The notes beneath the pieces were generated by a model, which had not been told where the DNA came from, searched no databases, and saw only the letters and a program-made list of their open reading frames with translations. A stretch of DNA of 64,000 bases from SZUA-186 sp039714155 (GTDB taxonomy: Bacteria > Pseudomonadota > Gammaproteobacteria > UBA9214): the NCBI GenBank assembly GCA_039714155.1, contig JBDLJX010000002.1, forward strand, positions 1-64,000, read 5' to 3'. Below are positions 36,901-44,984 of this stretch, one piece after another; position 1 is the first letter of the stretch; every line of letters starts with the position of its first letter. A program made the position numbers and the translations under genes.

Positions 36901-37177
36901 CATGGTGAGTGCGATTAACCAGCGTCTGGGCGGGGGGCTATCACCGGAAGAGGCGGTCTTTGCAGGTGCATTCTCCCGCTTGAGGCCGGTACTCATGACA
37001 GCCAGTGTAGCGGCATTGGGTTTGATACCCATGTTGTTGTCCAGTGGCGTGGGTTCGGAAGTGCAGCGCCCGTTGGCGACGGTCGTCGTCGGCGGGCTGT
37101 TTTCGTCAACCTTGCTGACGTTGTTCGTATTACCCTCGCTATACAGAGTGTTTTCCGGGGGCGGGATCAAGAACTGA
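33986..37177 (+). CDS. czcA: Heavy-metal RND efflux pump (HME family, CzcA/CusA-type)
   Basis: 1063 residues, standard for HME-RND pumps. Both periplasmic porter halves and twelve membrane helices are present. Key segments are DAFPDVTNVQVQINTEARGLAAEEVEQL, FPVEAVMYALPDVEEVRSISK and, in the fourth helix, AIAIGMMVDGSVVMMEH. The DFG Asp found there in cobalt/zinc/cadmium pumps is replaced (AIAIG), so that metal class is not assured. A His/Asp-rich insert near residue 435 (DEDHHDAASV) may be a metal-sensing loop. Confidence 0.92.
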   Translation: MLNKLIDLGVQNRLMVVLVLLATMVTGILILPKLNLDAFPDVTNVQVQINTEARGLAAEEVEQLITFPVEAVMYALPDVEEVRSISKTGLSVITVAFKEGTDIYFSRQLVFERLQAAREQIPEGIGTPEMGPNTSGLGQVYQYILRADDPEQYNAMALRSLNDWVVKLLLMPVGGITDVLSFGGEVRQYQVQLDPQRLLAYGLGIDEVTEAVEANNRNAGGWYLDRGAEQLVIRGVGWLRSGEDGLRDLGNIPLKDVDGVPVRIRDVASIEFGPEIRQGAVTMTSRGADGKPEPLGEVVAGIVLKRMGANTKAAIDGIRERLPAIQMALPEGVTLEPVYDQSDLVSQAVNTVSKALLEAFVLIIIVLMLFLVNLRASFLVLISVPISIGLALMAMAQWGVSANLMSLGGLAIAIGMMVDGSVVMMEHIFSHLVRPDEDHHDAASVQRASGEEDPYDAVHDGHGIALRIQEAAREVGRPVFFAVIIIIIVFAPLFSLEGVEGKLFQPMAVSIVLAMVASLFVALIVVPALTTYLFRRGVKHKESFIMRPLSQAYRVALNAALARRRRVVFGAIALFAGSLALVPFLGTEFVPELEEGTLNIRVTLAPSSSLDTSLRVAEKLEARLMTFPEVLYVSSRVGRAEIGGDPEPVSNVEIFVGLKPVSEWVSASNRKALQVLMEEEMSVHPGLLFSFSQPIATRVDELLSGVKAQLAIKLFGPDLDGLATTGKAIEALVRKVDGTRGVEMEQIAGEAQLVLRPDRDALARYGVPVAQVMDLVSDAIGGREAGQVIRGNERYDIYVRLDESWRDSIEAIRSLILQAPNGSWLRLGDVAQVAIESGPPQIRRDDVQRRVVIQANVDGRDMGGLVSELRERINSEIDLPPGYSVVFGGQFENQQRAQARLMIVVPLSLGLIFLLLYFAFDSVGQALLIMINVPLALIGGIAALFFSGQYLSVPGSIGFIALFGVAVLNGVVMVSAINQRLGGGLSPEEAVFAGAFSRLRPVLMTASVAALGLIPMLLSSGVGSEVQRPLATVVVGGLFSSTLLTLFVLPSLYRVFSGGGIKN

Positions 37178-37316
37178 CGGGAAATGCCCGGCTGCAGGAG
37201 TCACTGACAACCACACCAGAATTTATCAGGTATCTCAAGGCAGAAGCCGGCTTGCCGCAGGGTTGCCGGGGCGACATACTGAAGCTGCAGCTATACTGTG
37301 AAAGTGGGGTGCCGTC

Positions 37317-37931
37317 ATGACCAGCGAATCGAATCTCGAACATACAATCGTCGATGCTGCCCTGTCGCTTGCAGAAGATAAAGACTGGGAATCAGTCAGG
37401 CTATACCAGGTCGCTGAAAAGCTGGACATATCGCTGGACGAGATACGGCTGTACTTTCGCGAAAAGGAAGACATTATTGATGCGTGGTTTGATCGTGCCG
37501 ACCAGGCAATGCTGCGAACCTGCGGGACAGAAAGTTTCGAGCACAGCAGCAGCCCTGAAAAACTGCACCGGTTATTAATGAGCTGGTTGACTGCGCTGCA
37601 ACAACACCGGCGTGTTACGCGACAGATGATTCTCGGTAAACTGGAACCTGGTCATATCCACTATCAGGTTCAGGGCCTGCTCCGTGTAAGTCGTACCGTG
37701 CAATGGCTGCGAGAGGCTGCAGGCTTGTCATCGACTTTGCCATGGCGTGCGATTGAAGAAACTGCACTGACAGCATTGTATCTCGTAACGTTTGCAAAGT
37801 GGATGTGTGACGACACCGAAGATAACCGGTCAACAAGCCGTTTCTTGCAAAACAGGCTCAACTCGGCCTGTTGGCTGTGCACGTACAGTGACCACCGTGA
37901 TGAATCAGGGGCGGATATTCAGTCCGCTTAG
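37317..37931 (+). CDS. TetR-type transcriptional regulator
   Basis: 204 residues. The N-terminal helix-turn-helix (DAALSLAEDKDWESVRLYQVAEKLDISLDEIRLYFREKEDII) is typical, with a ligand domain behind it. The C-terminal region holds an unusual WMC and SACWLC cysteine pair. It lies 138 bases after the metal pump on the same strand, so it may regulate that operon, but no operator was identified. Confidence 0.8.
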   Translation: MTSESNLEHTIVDAALSLAEDKDWESVRLYQVAEKLDISLDEIRLYFREKEDIIDAWFDRADQAMLRTCGTESFEHSSSPEKLHRLLMSWLTALQQHRRVTRQMILGKLEPGHIHYQVQGLLRVSRTVQWLREAAGLSSTLPWRAIEETALTALYLVTFAKWMCDDTEDNRSTSRFLQNRLNSACWLCTYSDHRDESGADIQSA

Positions 37932-37942
37932 AATCTTCTTGC

Positions 37943-38995
37943 ATGGATACCTTGACGCACGCCCTCAGTGGCGCACTGGTCGCTCGCGCAACATGGAACA
38001 AAAACACTTCCAGGCTGAGCTTGCGTCAGCGCACGCTGGTTGGGTTCCTGGCTACAGCATTCCCTGATATCGACTATATTATCCGGCTGTTCAGCAGCGA
38101 TTTTATTTTCTACCTGAATCATCATCGCGGCATCACACACTCGCTTGTTATGCTGCCGCTTTGGGCGCTGGTACTCGCATTTCTGTTCTCGAAATTACTT
38201 CGCCCAAAAACCGACTGGCGAATGCTATACCCTGTCTGTTGTATCGGTATCGGTCTGCACATCGGTGGTGACGTGATAACCAGCTATGGCACCATGATCT
38301 TTGCGCCATTCAGTGACTGGCGCGCCTCGCTCGATACAACTTTTATTATCGATCCGGTCTTTACCGGGATCATTGTTGCCAGCCTGCTGCTCTCTTTCCT
38401 GCTCACTCGGAAACAAGGCGTAGCTGCTATCGGCAGTATCGTGCTGGTGGCTTATGTCGGGTTGCAGGCATGGGCGCATAACGAGGCGGTTAAACTGGGC
38501 GAGCGGGCCGCTGGCGATTACCTGTGGCAGGAAGCGACGGTCAGTGCACTGCCGCAGCCCTTGTCGCCCTTTAACTGGAAAATAGTGGTTGAACACGAGG
38601 AGCATTATCATATTGGCATGGTCAGGCTGTTCGGTGAAGCAACAAAGGCCGATAACAGTGGCAGTTTCCTGTCTGTAACTGGTTCAGCCTACTACCAGCC
38701 GGAAAATATCCAATGGGAAAGGCTGTATCGATATGGTGAAAACCGGCACCTCGCGGAAGATATCTGGTTGGCCTGGATGCACGATACACTGGACGGTTAC
38801 CGCCGATTTGCCCGCTTTCCGAGGTTGATCGAAAATCGAAAATACGCGAAAGACTGCTACTGGTTCAGCGACCTCCGCTTTGAATTACCACACCGTGACA
38901 GCAGCCCGTTATTTACCGTTGGTCTTTGCGAGAAAGTCTTGGGAAAATTGCACCGGCCAGCCCGCACTTTTCACTACGGGCCAGGACTTGATTAG
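37943..38995 (+). CDS. Membrane-bound metal-dependent hydrolase (YdjM/YbcI family)
   Basis: 350 residues with the family opening MDTLTHALSGALVARATW, the FPDIDYIIRLF metal motif, the HHRGITHSLVMLPLW motif and four to five membrane helices in the first 180 residues. The C-terminal 170 residues are soluble. The physiological substrate is unknown. It starts 11 bases after the TetR-type gene and overlaps the convergent Rieske gene by four bases. Confidence 0.85.
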   Translation: MDTLTHALSGALVARATWNKNTSRLSLRQRTLVGFLATAFPDIDYIIRLFSSDFIFYLNHHRGITHSLVMLPLWALVLAFLFSKLLRPKTDWRMLYPVCCIGIGLHIGGDVITSYGTMIFAPFSDWRASLDTTFIIDPVFTGIIVASLLLSFLLTRKQGVAAIGSIVLVAYVGLQAWAHNEAVKLGERAAGDYLWQEATVSALPQPLSPFNWKIVVEHEEHYHIGMVRLFGEATKADNSGSFLSVTGSAYYQPENIQWERLYRYGENRHLAEDIWLAWMHDTLDGYRRFARFPRLIENRKYAKDCYWFSDLRFELPHRDSSPLFTVGLCEKVLGKLHRPARTFHYGPGLD

Positions 38996-39315
38996 AAGTC
39001 TCCGCTGGTGTCCTTGACCTGTACCCGGCCGTTGTCGGTACGTACCGGGAAGGTGCTAATGTCTTCGTAGGCCGGCGGTGCGGTGACCTTGCCGGTCCGG
39101 ATATCGAAGCGTGCACCGTGTCGCGGGCACTCGATCTCGTGACCTTCAACGGTGCCGTCTGCCAGTGTGCCACCATCATGGGTACAGACATCTGCAAGTG
39201 CGTAGAAATTACCTTCGATGTTGAACACTGCGACTTCAGCCCCGCCGACATCGACCAGTTTTACACCGCCTTCCTCGATCTCGTCGATTAATGCGACATC
39301 AATCCATTCAGACAT
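38992..39315 (-). CDS. Rieske-type 2Fe-2S ferredoxin of the suf cluster
   Basis: 107 residues. The two Rieske ligand pairs are visible: CTHDGG at about 43-48 and CPRHGARFD at about 61-69. Small Rieske proteins often end suf operons of this type and probably serve as an electron donor or as a client of the machinery. It follows sufT by three bases. Confidence 0.9.
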   Translation of the reverse strand: MSEWIDVALIDEIEEGGVKLVDVGGAEVAVFNIEGNFYALADVCTHDGGTLADGTVEGHEIECPRHGARFDIRTGKVTAPPAYEDISTFPVRTDNGRVQVKDTSGDF

Positions 39316-39318
39316 TCG

Positions 39319-39663
39319 TCAGGCCTCGTCGAACATGCCAAGCAGCAGCCGTGCCTCTTCAGACAACCGCTCACGGCTCCAGGGCGGTTCCCATACCAGT
39401 TCGACCGTGGCGATATTGACCCCGGGCACTTCGCGCACGGCACATTCAACCGTTCCGGGAAAGGTCTGGGCAACCGGGCAGCCGGGTGCCGTCAGTGTCA
39501 TGCGGATATGCACTGCCCCTGATTCTGCATCGACATCCAGCCCGTATATGAGGCCAAGGTCATATATATTGACCGGTAATTCGGGATCATAAATTTCCTG
39601 CAGGGCCTGGATGACCTGCGCCTCCAGGATGTTGTGCATGAGGCTGTTATTGGCGCTGCTCAT
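39319..39663 (-). CDS. sufT: Fe-S assembly protein SufT (MIP18/DUF59 family)
   Basis: 114 residues. The DUF59 core is intact: VIQALQEIYDPELPVNIYDLGLIY, then TLTAPGCPVAQTFPGTVE with the conserved Cys, and WEPPWSRERLSEEARLLLG at the end. It supports maturation of Fe-S targets after cluster formation. The start overlaps the sufU stop (TAATG). Confidence 0.9.
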   Translation of the reverse strand: MSSANNSLMHNILEAQVIQALQEIYDPELPVNIYDLGLIYGLDVDAESGAVHIRMTLTAPGCPVAQTFPGTVECAVREVPGVNIATVELVWEPPWSRERLSEEARLLLGMFDEA

Positions 39664-40112
39664 TATTTTAGCTCCGTGCAGACAGTTTGATCATTCCCCT
39701 CAAGTGCCGCGCGCAGGGTATGCCAGGGCAGGGTGGCGCATTTGATACGCATCGGGTATTCGCGCACACCGGTCAGCACCTGCAGCTTGCCGACATCACC
39801 GGCCTGGCCTTCATCGGTCAACAGGTTGTGCATATCCTGGAACAGGGCCCGGGCCTCGGCGACCGTCTTGCCCTTGATACACTCGGTCATCATCGATGCC
39901 GAGGCAGTGGAAATGGCGCAGCCGGAACCCTCGAAACCGACATCCTCGACAATATTGTTTGTCACTTTCAGGTGGATAGTAAACTCGTCATTACAGATTG
40001 GATTAAAACCGTGTGCGTGACAGTTGGCACCTGCCGGCATCTTGAGGAAGTTGCGCGGGTTGCGGTTATGGTCAAGGATCATTTCCTCATAGAGCTGTCG
40101 CTGGTATGACAT
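39663..40112 (-). CDS. sufU: Fe-S scaffold/sulfur relay protein SufU
   Basis: SufU/IscU-fold protein that accepts sulfur and carries zinc or a cluster. The start ATG at 40112 gives 149 residues and the family opening SYQRQLYEEMILDHNRNPRNF; a GTG at 40136 would add eight residues and touch the sufD stop. Cys ligands lie in GCAISTASASM and RIKCATLPWHTL. No sufS lies between sufD and sufU, although SufU normally takes sulfur from SufS; see findings. Confidence 0.9.
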   Translation of the reverse strand: MSYQRQLYEEMILDHNRNPRNFLKMPAGANCHAHGFNPICNDEFTIHLKVTNNIVEDVGFEGSGCAISTASASMMTECIKGKTVAEARALFQDMHNLLTDEGQAGDVGKLQVLTGVREYPMRIKCATLPWHTLRAALEGNDQTVCTELK

Positions 40113-40136
40113 CGTTCCGGCCCCGTGGGTGCTCAC

Positions 40137-41480
40137 TCAATGCACCGCCTGTTCCTGCTGCAATCTCAATGCCCCGGTATCCATCAGCCGTGCCGCGAGT
40201 TCCTGCTCCAGCAGCTGGCGGACAGGTTGCAACCGGATGCGTTCCAGTATGTCGGCTGCAAAGGCGTACACCAGCATGCTGCGTGCGGTTGCCTCATCTA
40301 CGGCGCGGGTGCGGAGATAGTACAGTGCTTCGGCATCGAGTTGGCCGACGGTACAGCCGTGTGCGCACTTGACGTCATCGGCATAGATCTCGAGCTGCGG
40401 CTTGGCATCCACCTCGGCATCACCGGATAACAGCAGGTTGTGATTTGTTTGTTGTGCAGTGGTGTGTTGTGCGTCCTGGTGTACCACCACACGGCCGTTG
40501 AACACAGCGCGGGAATGCCCGTCCAGCACGCCCTTGTACCACTCGTTGCTGGTAGCCTGCGGCTTGTTGTGGTCAATCCATGTATGGTTGTCCACGTGCT
40601 GCCGCCCCCGGGTAAGGTACAGGCCGTTCAGCGTACATTCAGCACCGGTGTCATCAAGATCGACATGCAGGTCATTCCTGACCAGCCGGCCACCGAGGGT
40701 AATATTGTGAGATGTGAACCGGCTGTCACGGCCCTGTCTGACATAGATGCCCGCAAGGTGAAAGGCCGATGGGCCTTCCTGTTCGAGTTTGTAATGTTCA
40801 ATGTCGGCACCCTCGCCGGTGATGATTTCCGTCACCGTACTGGTCAGGCAGGTGGCATCCTGCAGGGCGATATAGGATTCCACAATACTGGCCCTGCTGT
40901 TCGCGCCGGCAATAACGACATTCCTCACTGTCGACAGCGTCTCCGGTATCCCGGTGGTAATGAACACAAGATGTATCGGTAACTCAAGGATGGCACCGGC
41001 TGACAGGTCGATAAAGGCGCCGTCGGTCATGAAGGCCGTATTGAAGGCGTTGAAGCCCGGTTGCTCCAGCCCGGCGTTTTGACCCAGCACGTTCTCCAGC
41101 ACGTCCGGCGCATCATCCAGCACACTTGCCAGGCTGGTGATGGTGACGCCGTCCAGCAGGGTGTTGAATGGACACAGTTCAGGGGTGAAGTGACCATCGA
41201 CGAACACCAGCCGGTGTGCGGGTTCATTGCCCGGCAGCCAGGGCTGCAATGCCGTGGCATCGAACCCCACGGCAGTGGCGGAGGGGGTGAAGTGATGCCG
41301 CGCCAGACTGCGCAAATCGGTGTATTTCCATTCCTCCAGGCGCGTCCCGGGGAAGCCCAGTGCCATAAAGGCATCGATGGCATCCGTGCGCAAGGCATTG
41401 ATCCAGGGGACCGCTGCCCCCGGGAGGTGATGCTTCATTTCCGGGAATTCCCCGGCATAGACGGTGTGTGGCGCGTTCAT
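40137..41480 (-). CDS. sufD: Fe-S assembly complex subunit SufD
   Basis: 447 residues from the ATG at 41480, which overlaps the sufC stop (TGATG). It is the beta-helical partner of SufB in the SufBCD scaffold: GAILELPIHLVF, ADIEHYKLEQEGPSAFHL and the C-terminal CAHGCTVGQLDAEALYYLRTRAVDEATARSML are the usual landmarks. An upstream ATG at 41513 would overlap sufC by 34 bases. Confidence 0.95.
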   Translation of the reverse strand: MNAPHTVYAGEFPEMKHHLPGAAVPWINALRTDAIDAFMALGFPGTRLEEWKYTDLRSLARHHFTPSATAVGFDATALQPWLPGNEPAHRLVFVDGHFTPELCPFNTLLDGVTITSLASVLDDAPDVLENVLGQNAGLEQPGFNAFNTAFMTDGAFIDLSAGAILELPIHLVFITTGIPETLSTVRNVVIAGANSRASIVESYIALQDATCLTSTVTEIITGEGADIEHYKLEQEGPSAFHLAGIYVRQGRDSRFTSHNITLGGRLVRNDLHVDLDDTGAECTLNGLYLTRGRQHVDNHTWIDHNKPQATSNEWYKGVLDGHSRAVFNGRVVVHQDAQHTTAQQTNHNLLLSGDAEVDAKPQLEIYADDVKCAHGCTVGQLDAEALYYLRTRAVDEATARSMLVYAFAADILERIRLQPVRQLLEQELAARLMDTGALRLQQEQAVH

Positions 41481-42238
41481 CAGGCCGCCCCCGCTGTTAT
41501 CCCGTTCAGCCATTCGTAGCCGCGCTCTTCCAGTTCCAGCGCCAGTTCGGGGCCACCCGAGCGGACAATGCGGCCCGCACCAAGCACATGCACGAAGTCA
41601 GGCGTGATGTAGTTCAGCAGGCGCTGGTAATGCGTGACGATAATGAAAGCGCGCGTGTCACTGCGCAGCTGGTTGACGCCATCGGCAACCGTCCTGAGTG
41701 CGTCGATGTCGAGTCCGGAATCCGTTTCGTCAAGGATGGCCAGTCGGGGTTCCAGTACCATCATCTGCAATATCTCGTTACGTTTTTTCTCACCCCCGGA
41801 AAAGCCTTCATTGACCGAGCGATAAATCAGGGACTCATCCATTCTCACCATCTCCACCTTTTCCCTTACCAGGGCAATGAAATCCATGGCATCGAGTTCC
41901 TCCAGCCCCTGGTGCTTGCGGACGGCATTGAGCGCCGCCTTGAGGAAATAGATATTGCCGACACCGGGGATCTCGACGGGATACTGAAACGCGAGAAAGA
42001 TGCCCGCCCGCGCCCGTTCTTCCGGCGGCATGGCCTGCAGGTCCCGGCCGTTATACAGCATCTCGCCCCGGGTAACCCGGTACTGGTCATGGCCGGCCAG
42101 TACGTGGGCAAAGGTGCTCTTGCCGGAACCGTTCGGCCCCATGATGGCGTGTACTTCGCCGGCCTTTACCGACAGATCGATACCATTGAGAATCGGTGTG
42201 TCATCGACTGTTGCGTGCAGGTTTTTTATCGACAGCAT
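41480..42238 (-). CDS. sufC: Fe-S assembly ATPase SufC
   Basis: 252 residues from the ATG at 42238, where the product starts MLSIKNLHATV as expected; earlier Met codons overlap sufB. An ABC-type ATPase: Walker A GPNGSGKST, signature FSGGEKKRNEI, Walker B LAILDETDSGLD. It powers SufBC2D scaffold function in the cytoplasm. Confidence 0.97.
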   Translation of the reverse strand: MLSIKNLHATVDDTPILNGIDLSVKAGEVHAIMGPNGSGKSTFAHVLAGHDQYRVTRGEMLYNGRDLQAMPPEERARAGIFLAFQYPVEIPGVGNIYFLKAALNAVRKHQGLEELDAMDFIALVREKVEMVRMDESLIYRSVNEGFSGGEKKRNEILQMMVLEPRLAILDETDSGLDIDALRTVADGVNQLRSDTRAFIIVTHYQRLLNYITPDFVHVLGAGRIVRSGGPELALELEERGYEWLNGITAGAA

Positions 42239-42257
42239 TCCAGGCCTCCTGTGCAGA

Positions 42258-43706
42258 TCAACCGATGGCGCCTTCCAGGCTGATGCCCAGGAGCTTCTGT
42301 GCCTCAACGGCAAACTCCATCGGCAATTCGTTAAGCACCTGCTTGCAGAAACCGTTGACTATCAGGGTCACGGCATCTTCGGCGGACAGTCCGCGTTGCC
42401 TGCAGTAGAACAGCTGGTCTTCCCCGATGCGGGAGGTGGTCGCCTCATGCTCGACCCGGGCAGTGTTGTTTTTTACCTCGATGTAGGGGAAGGTATGGGC
42501 GCCGCAACGATCGCCCATTAGCAGTGAATCACACTGGGTATAGTTGCGGGCACCGTCCGCGCTTTTCAGTACTTTTACCAGGCCGCGGTAGGCATTCTGG
42601 CCCTGCCGCGCCGAGATACCCTTGGAGATGATGCTGCTGCGGGTGTTCCTGCCGATGTGGATCATCTTGGTGCCGGTATCCGCCTGCTGGAAATTGTTGG
42701 TCATGGCAACCGAATAGAACTCACCAACCGAATTGTCGCCTTCCAGGATGACGCTGGGATATTTCCAGGTGATGGCCGAGCCGGTTTCCACCTGGGTCCA
42801 GGAGATCCTGGCATTTGCGCCGCTGCAGATACCGCGTTTGGTGACGAAGTTGTAGATACCACCCTGCCCCTGTTCATCACCCGGATACCAGTTCTGCACG
42901 GTCGAGTACTTGATCCGGGCATCCTTGTGCGCGATCAGTTCCACCACCGCGGCATGCAGCTGGTTCTCGTCGCGCATGGGTGCCGTACAACCTTCCAGGT
43001 AACTGACATAACTGCCTTCATCGGCAATGATGAGGGTGCGCTCGAACTGACCGGTATTCAATGCATTGATGCGAAAATATGTCGACAGTTCCATCGGGCA
43101 GTGCACGCCCTTCGGTACGTACACAAACGAACCGTCACTGAAGACCGCCGCGTTCAGACTGGCATAGAAGTTATCGGTATAGGGCACGACACTGCCGAGG
43201 TATTGCCGCACCAGGTCGGGGTGATTGTGCACGGCCTCCGAGAAGGAACAGAAGATGATGCCGTGTTCCGCAAGTTTGTCCTTGAAGGTGGTTGCCACCG
43301 ATACACTGTCAAATACCGCATCCACGGCCACACCGGCAAGTGCCTTTTGCTCTGCCAGCGGGATGCCGAGCTTCTCGTAGGTCTCGAGTAATTTGGGATC
43401 CACTTCATCGAGACTGGCAGGCCCGTCGCTGTGTGATTTTGGTGCGGAGTAATAGACGATGGACTGAAAATCGATTGCCGGGTAATGCACACTGGACCAT
43501 TGGGGTACGGTCATGGTCTGCCAGTGGCGGAAGGCCTTGAGCCGCCAGTCCAGCATGAAATCAGGTTCCTGCTTTTTACGGGAAATTTGCCGAATAATCC
43601 CCTCGTCAAGGCCGGGCGCTACGCTATCGGCCTCTACGTCAGTGACGAAACCCGCCTGATAATCCGTTTTCAGCAGGGTATCGATATGTGGATTGACGGC
43701 CACCAT
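42258..43706 (-). CDS. sufB: Fe-S assembly scaffold SufB
   Basis: 482 residues from the ATG at 43706, with AGGTGG eight bases upstream; a TTG at 43721 is in frame but weaker. Family motifs are complete: TDYQAGFVTDVEADSVAPGLDE, KEPxxML-like opening, and the later SCGGxxxYRG-type region as GQNAYRGLVKV. As first gene of the operon it follows an IscR-type promoter. The C-terminal half carries Cys and His residues used in cluster assembly. Confidence 0.96.
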   Translation of the reverse strand: MVAVNPHIDTLLKTDYQAGFVTDVEADSVAPGLDEGIIRQISRKKQEPDFMLDWRLKAFRHWQTMTVPQWSSVHYPAIDFQSIVYYSAPKSHSDGPASLDEVDPKLLETYEKLGIPLAEQKALAGVAVDAVFDSVSVATTFKDKLAEHGIIFCSFSEAVHNHPDLVRQYLGSVVPYTDNFYASLNAAVFSDGSFVYVPKGVHCPMELSTYFRINALNTGQFERTLIIADEGSYVSYLEGCTAPMRDENQLHAAVVELIAHKDARIKYSTVQNWYPGDEQGQGGIYNFVTKRGICSGANARISWTQVETGSAITWKYPSVILEGDNSVGEFYSVAMTNNFQQADTGTKMIHIGRNTRSSIISKGISARQGQNAYRGLVKVLKSADGARNYTQCDSLLMGDRCGAHTFPYIEVKNNTARVEHEATTSRIGEDQLFYCRQRGLSAEDAVTLIVNGFCKQVLNELPMEFAVEAQKLLGISLEGAIG

Positions 43707-43806
43707 CACAACCACCTGCAATACTGTGCGAGGATATTAAGTTATTGATAAATAACATTAATACCAGCTACTACGCGAACAACTACCAACTGTGTAGCAT
43801 AAAGTA

Positions 43807-43839
43807 AATATATAATAACCCAGTAAAACAGTCAAGTAT
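43807..43839 (-). promoter_or_regulatory. suf promoter with an IscR type 1-like site
   Basis: On the minus strand TTGACT (43830-43835) and TATATT (43807-43812) form -35 and -10 boxes, 17 bases apart. The 25 bases at 43815-43839 fit the IscR type 1 pattern (ATA, AGTC, RRS and TAT in place, with one half-site changed), overlapping the -35 box. An iscR gene is present at 57439. Confidence 0.7.
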
Positions 43840-43895
43840 TTTTACTGATCCGGATTTCCCATCACTATCGAGAGGCTCGCGGGAATGACGTCGTG

Positions 43896-44984
43896 TTATT
43901 TCTGCTTGCTTTTCAGCACTTCCAGCCGCGCCAGGACCTTGTTGGCGCGCTCCAGGCGTTCATTGATTTCGTTGTTGTCCGGGTCAATTTCCCTTGCCTT
44001 GTTCCAGGTCTTGATGGCGGCCGTGACATTGTCAGCCCGGTATTGCCGGTCACCGTTGGCGATCAGTTTGTCTACGCGTTCAGCAATCACTGTATTCAGC
44101 CGGGTTGCGGTAGCCTTGACCCTTTTGGTCGAGCGCGTTGAGTTCGGGATCTTGTTGAACGTTACCCGTGCGGTTACCAGGTCATCTTCGTCCAGTGCAG
44201 TTTCCGTCTTTTCGACCAGTTTCTGGGTTTTGTTGATATATTTCTTTTTCAGTGTGCGCTGTTGCTTGACCTTGATGACGCGTGCCTGCCTGGCCTCGAT
44301 GGTACGTTCGCTCTTTCTTTCAGACTCAAGACGGGTGAGGGCGGCCGATATTTCACCGGTATTTTCCATGTCACTGGCAAGACGCAGGCATTCTTCTGCC
44401 GCGTCCAGTTCGTCCATGTCCAGCTTGTCATTACCGCATTCAAGCAGTTCACCATGCAACTGGCGGACTTCTGATTGATTACGGGAATTCTCCCAGCGTT
44501 CTGTGAAGGTCGGAGCGTCGAGGTTAAGCTGTTCGTTATAGAGCTTCTGCTCATCCAGCAGGAAGCGGGCGCGCGCCATGAGCTTCTGACGTTCATTTTC
44601 CTGCAGCCTTGCCGTACGCTTGCTATCGAGTTCGCCACGATAAAACTGTATACGGGTGTTCTCCGGGACCTTCTGCAAACCATCATCCAGGATGCCGATT
44701 GCGCCAACGAGATTTTTATTGCCGGCTTCCGCCTGCGCTGCATCCAGTATGGTGTTCTCGTAGGCAGTAATGCGTTCCTGTAACTGCTGGCGTCTCTCGG
44801 GGGTATCAAGCTGCGGGTATGTGTCGAGCAATTCTCCGGCCCGGGCATATTCCTGCTGTCCCATCAGGGTTTGCAGATCCTCCGGCCTGTCCTGCCCGAA
44901 CCTGACACTGTCAAGACTGGCACAGCCGGTCAGGGCTGAAAGTAACAGCAGCCTGGTCAGGAGCTTGTAATCAGGCATCTTCAT
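43896..44984 (-). CDS. TPR-containing lipoprotein paired with an adenylate cyclase
   Basis: 362 residues from the ATG at 44984, chosen because AGG lies six to seven bases upstream. A lipobox ALTGC follows the signal peptide. The rest is helical and charged (DQYARAGELLDTYPQLDT-like repeats, AIGILDDGLQKVPENTRIQFY, AIKTWNKAREIDPDNNEINERL) with TPR-like units near the end. It overlaps the end of the upstream cyclase gene by 14 bases, so the two are probably translated together. No named family was recognised. Confidence 0.7.
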   Translation of the reverse strand: MKMPDYKLLTRLLLLSALTGCASLDSVRFGQDRPEDLQTLMGQQEYARAGELLDTYPQLDTPERRQQLQERITAYENTILDAAQAEAGNKNLVGAIGILDDGLQKVPENTRIQFYRGELDSKRTARLQENERQKLMARARFLLDEQKLYNEQLNLDAPTFTERWENSRNQSEVRQLHGELLECGNDKLDMDELDAAEECLRLASDMENTGEISAALTRLESERKSERTIEARQARVIKVKQQRTLKKKYINKTQKLVEKTETALDEDDLVTARVTFNKIPNSTRSTKRVKATATRLNTVIAERVDKLIANGDRQYRADNVTAAIKTWNKAREIDPDNNEINERLERANKVLARLEVLKSKQK

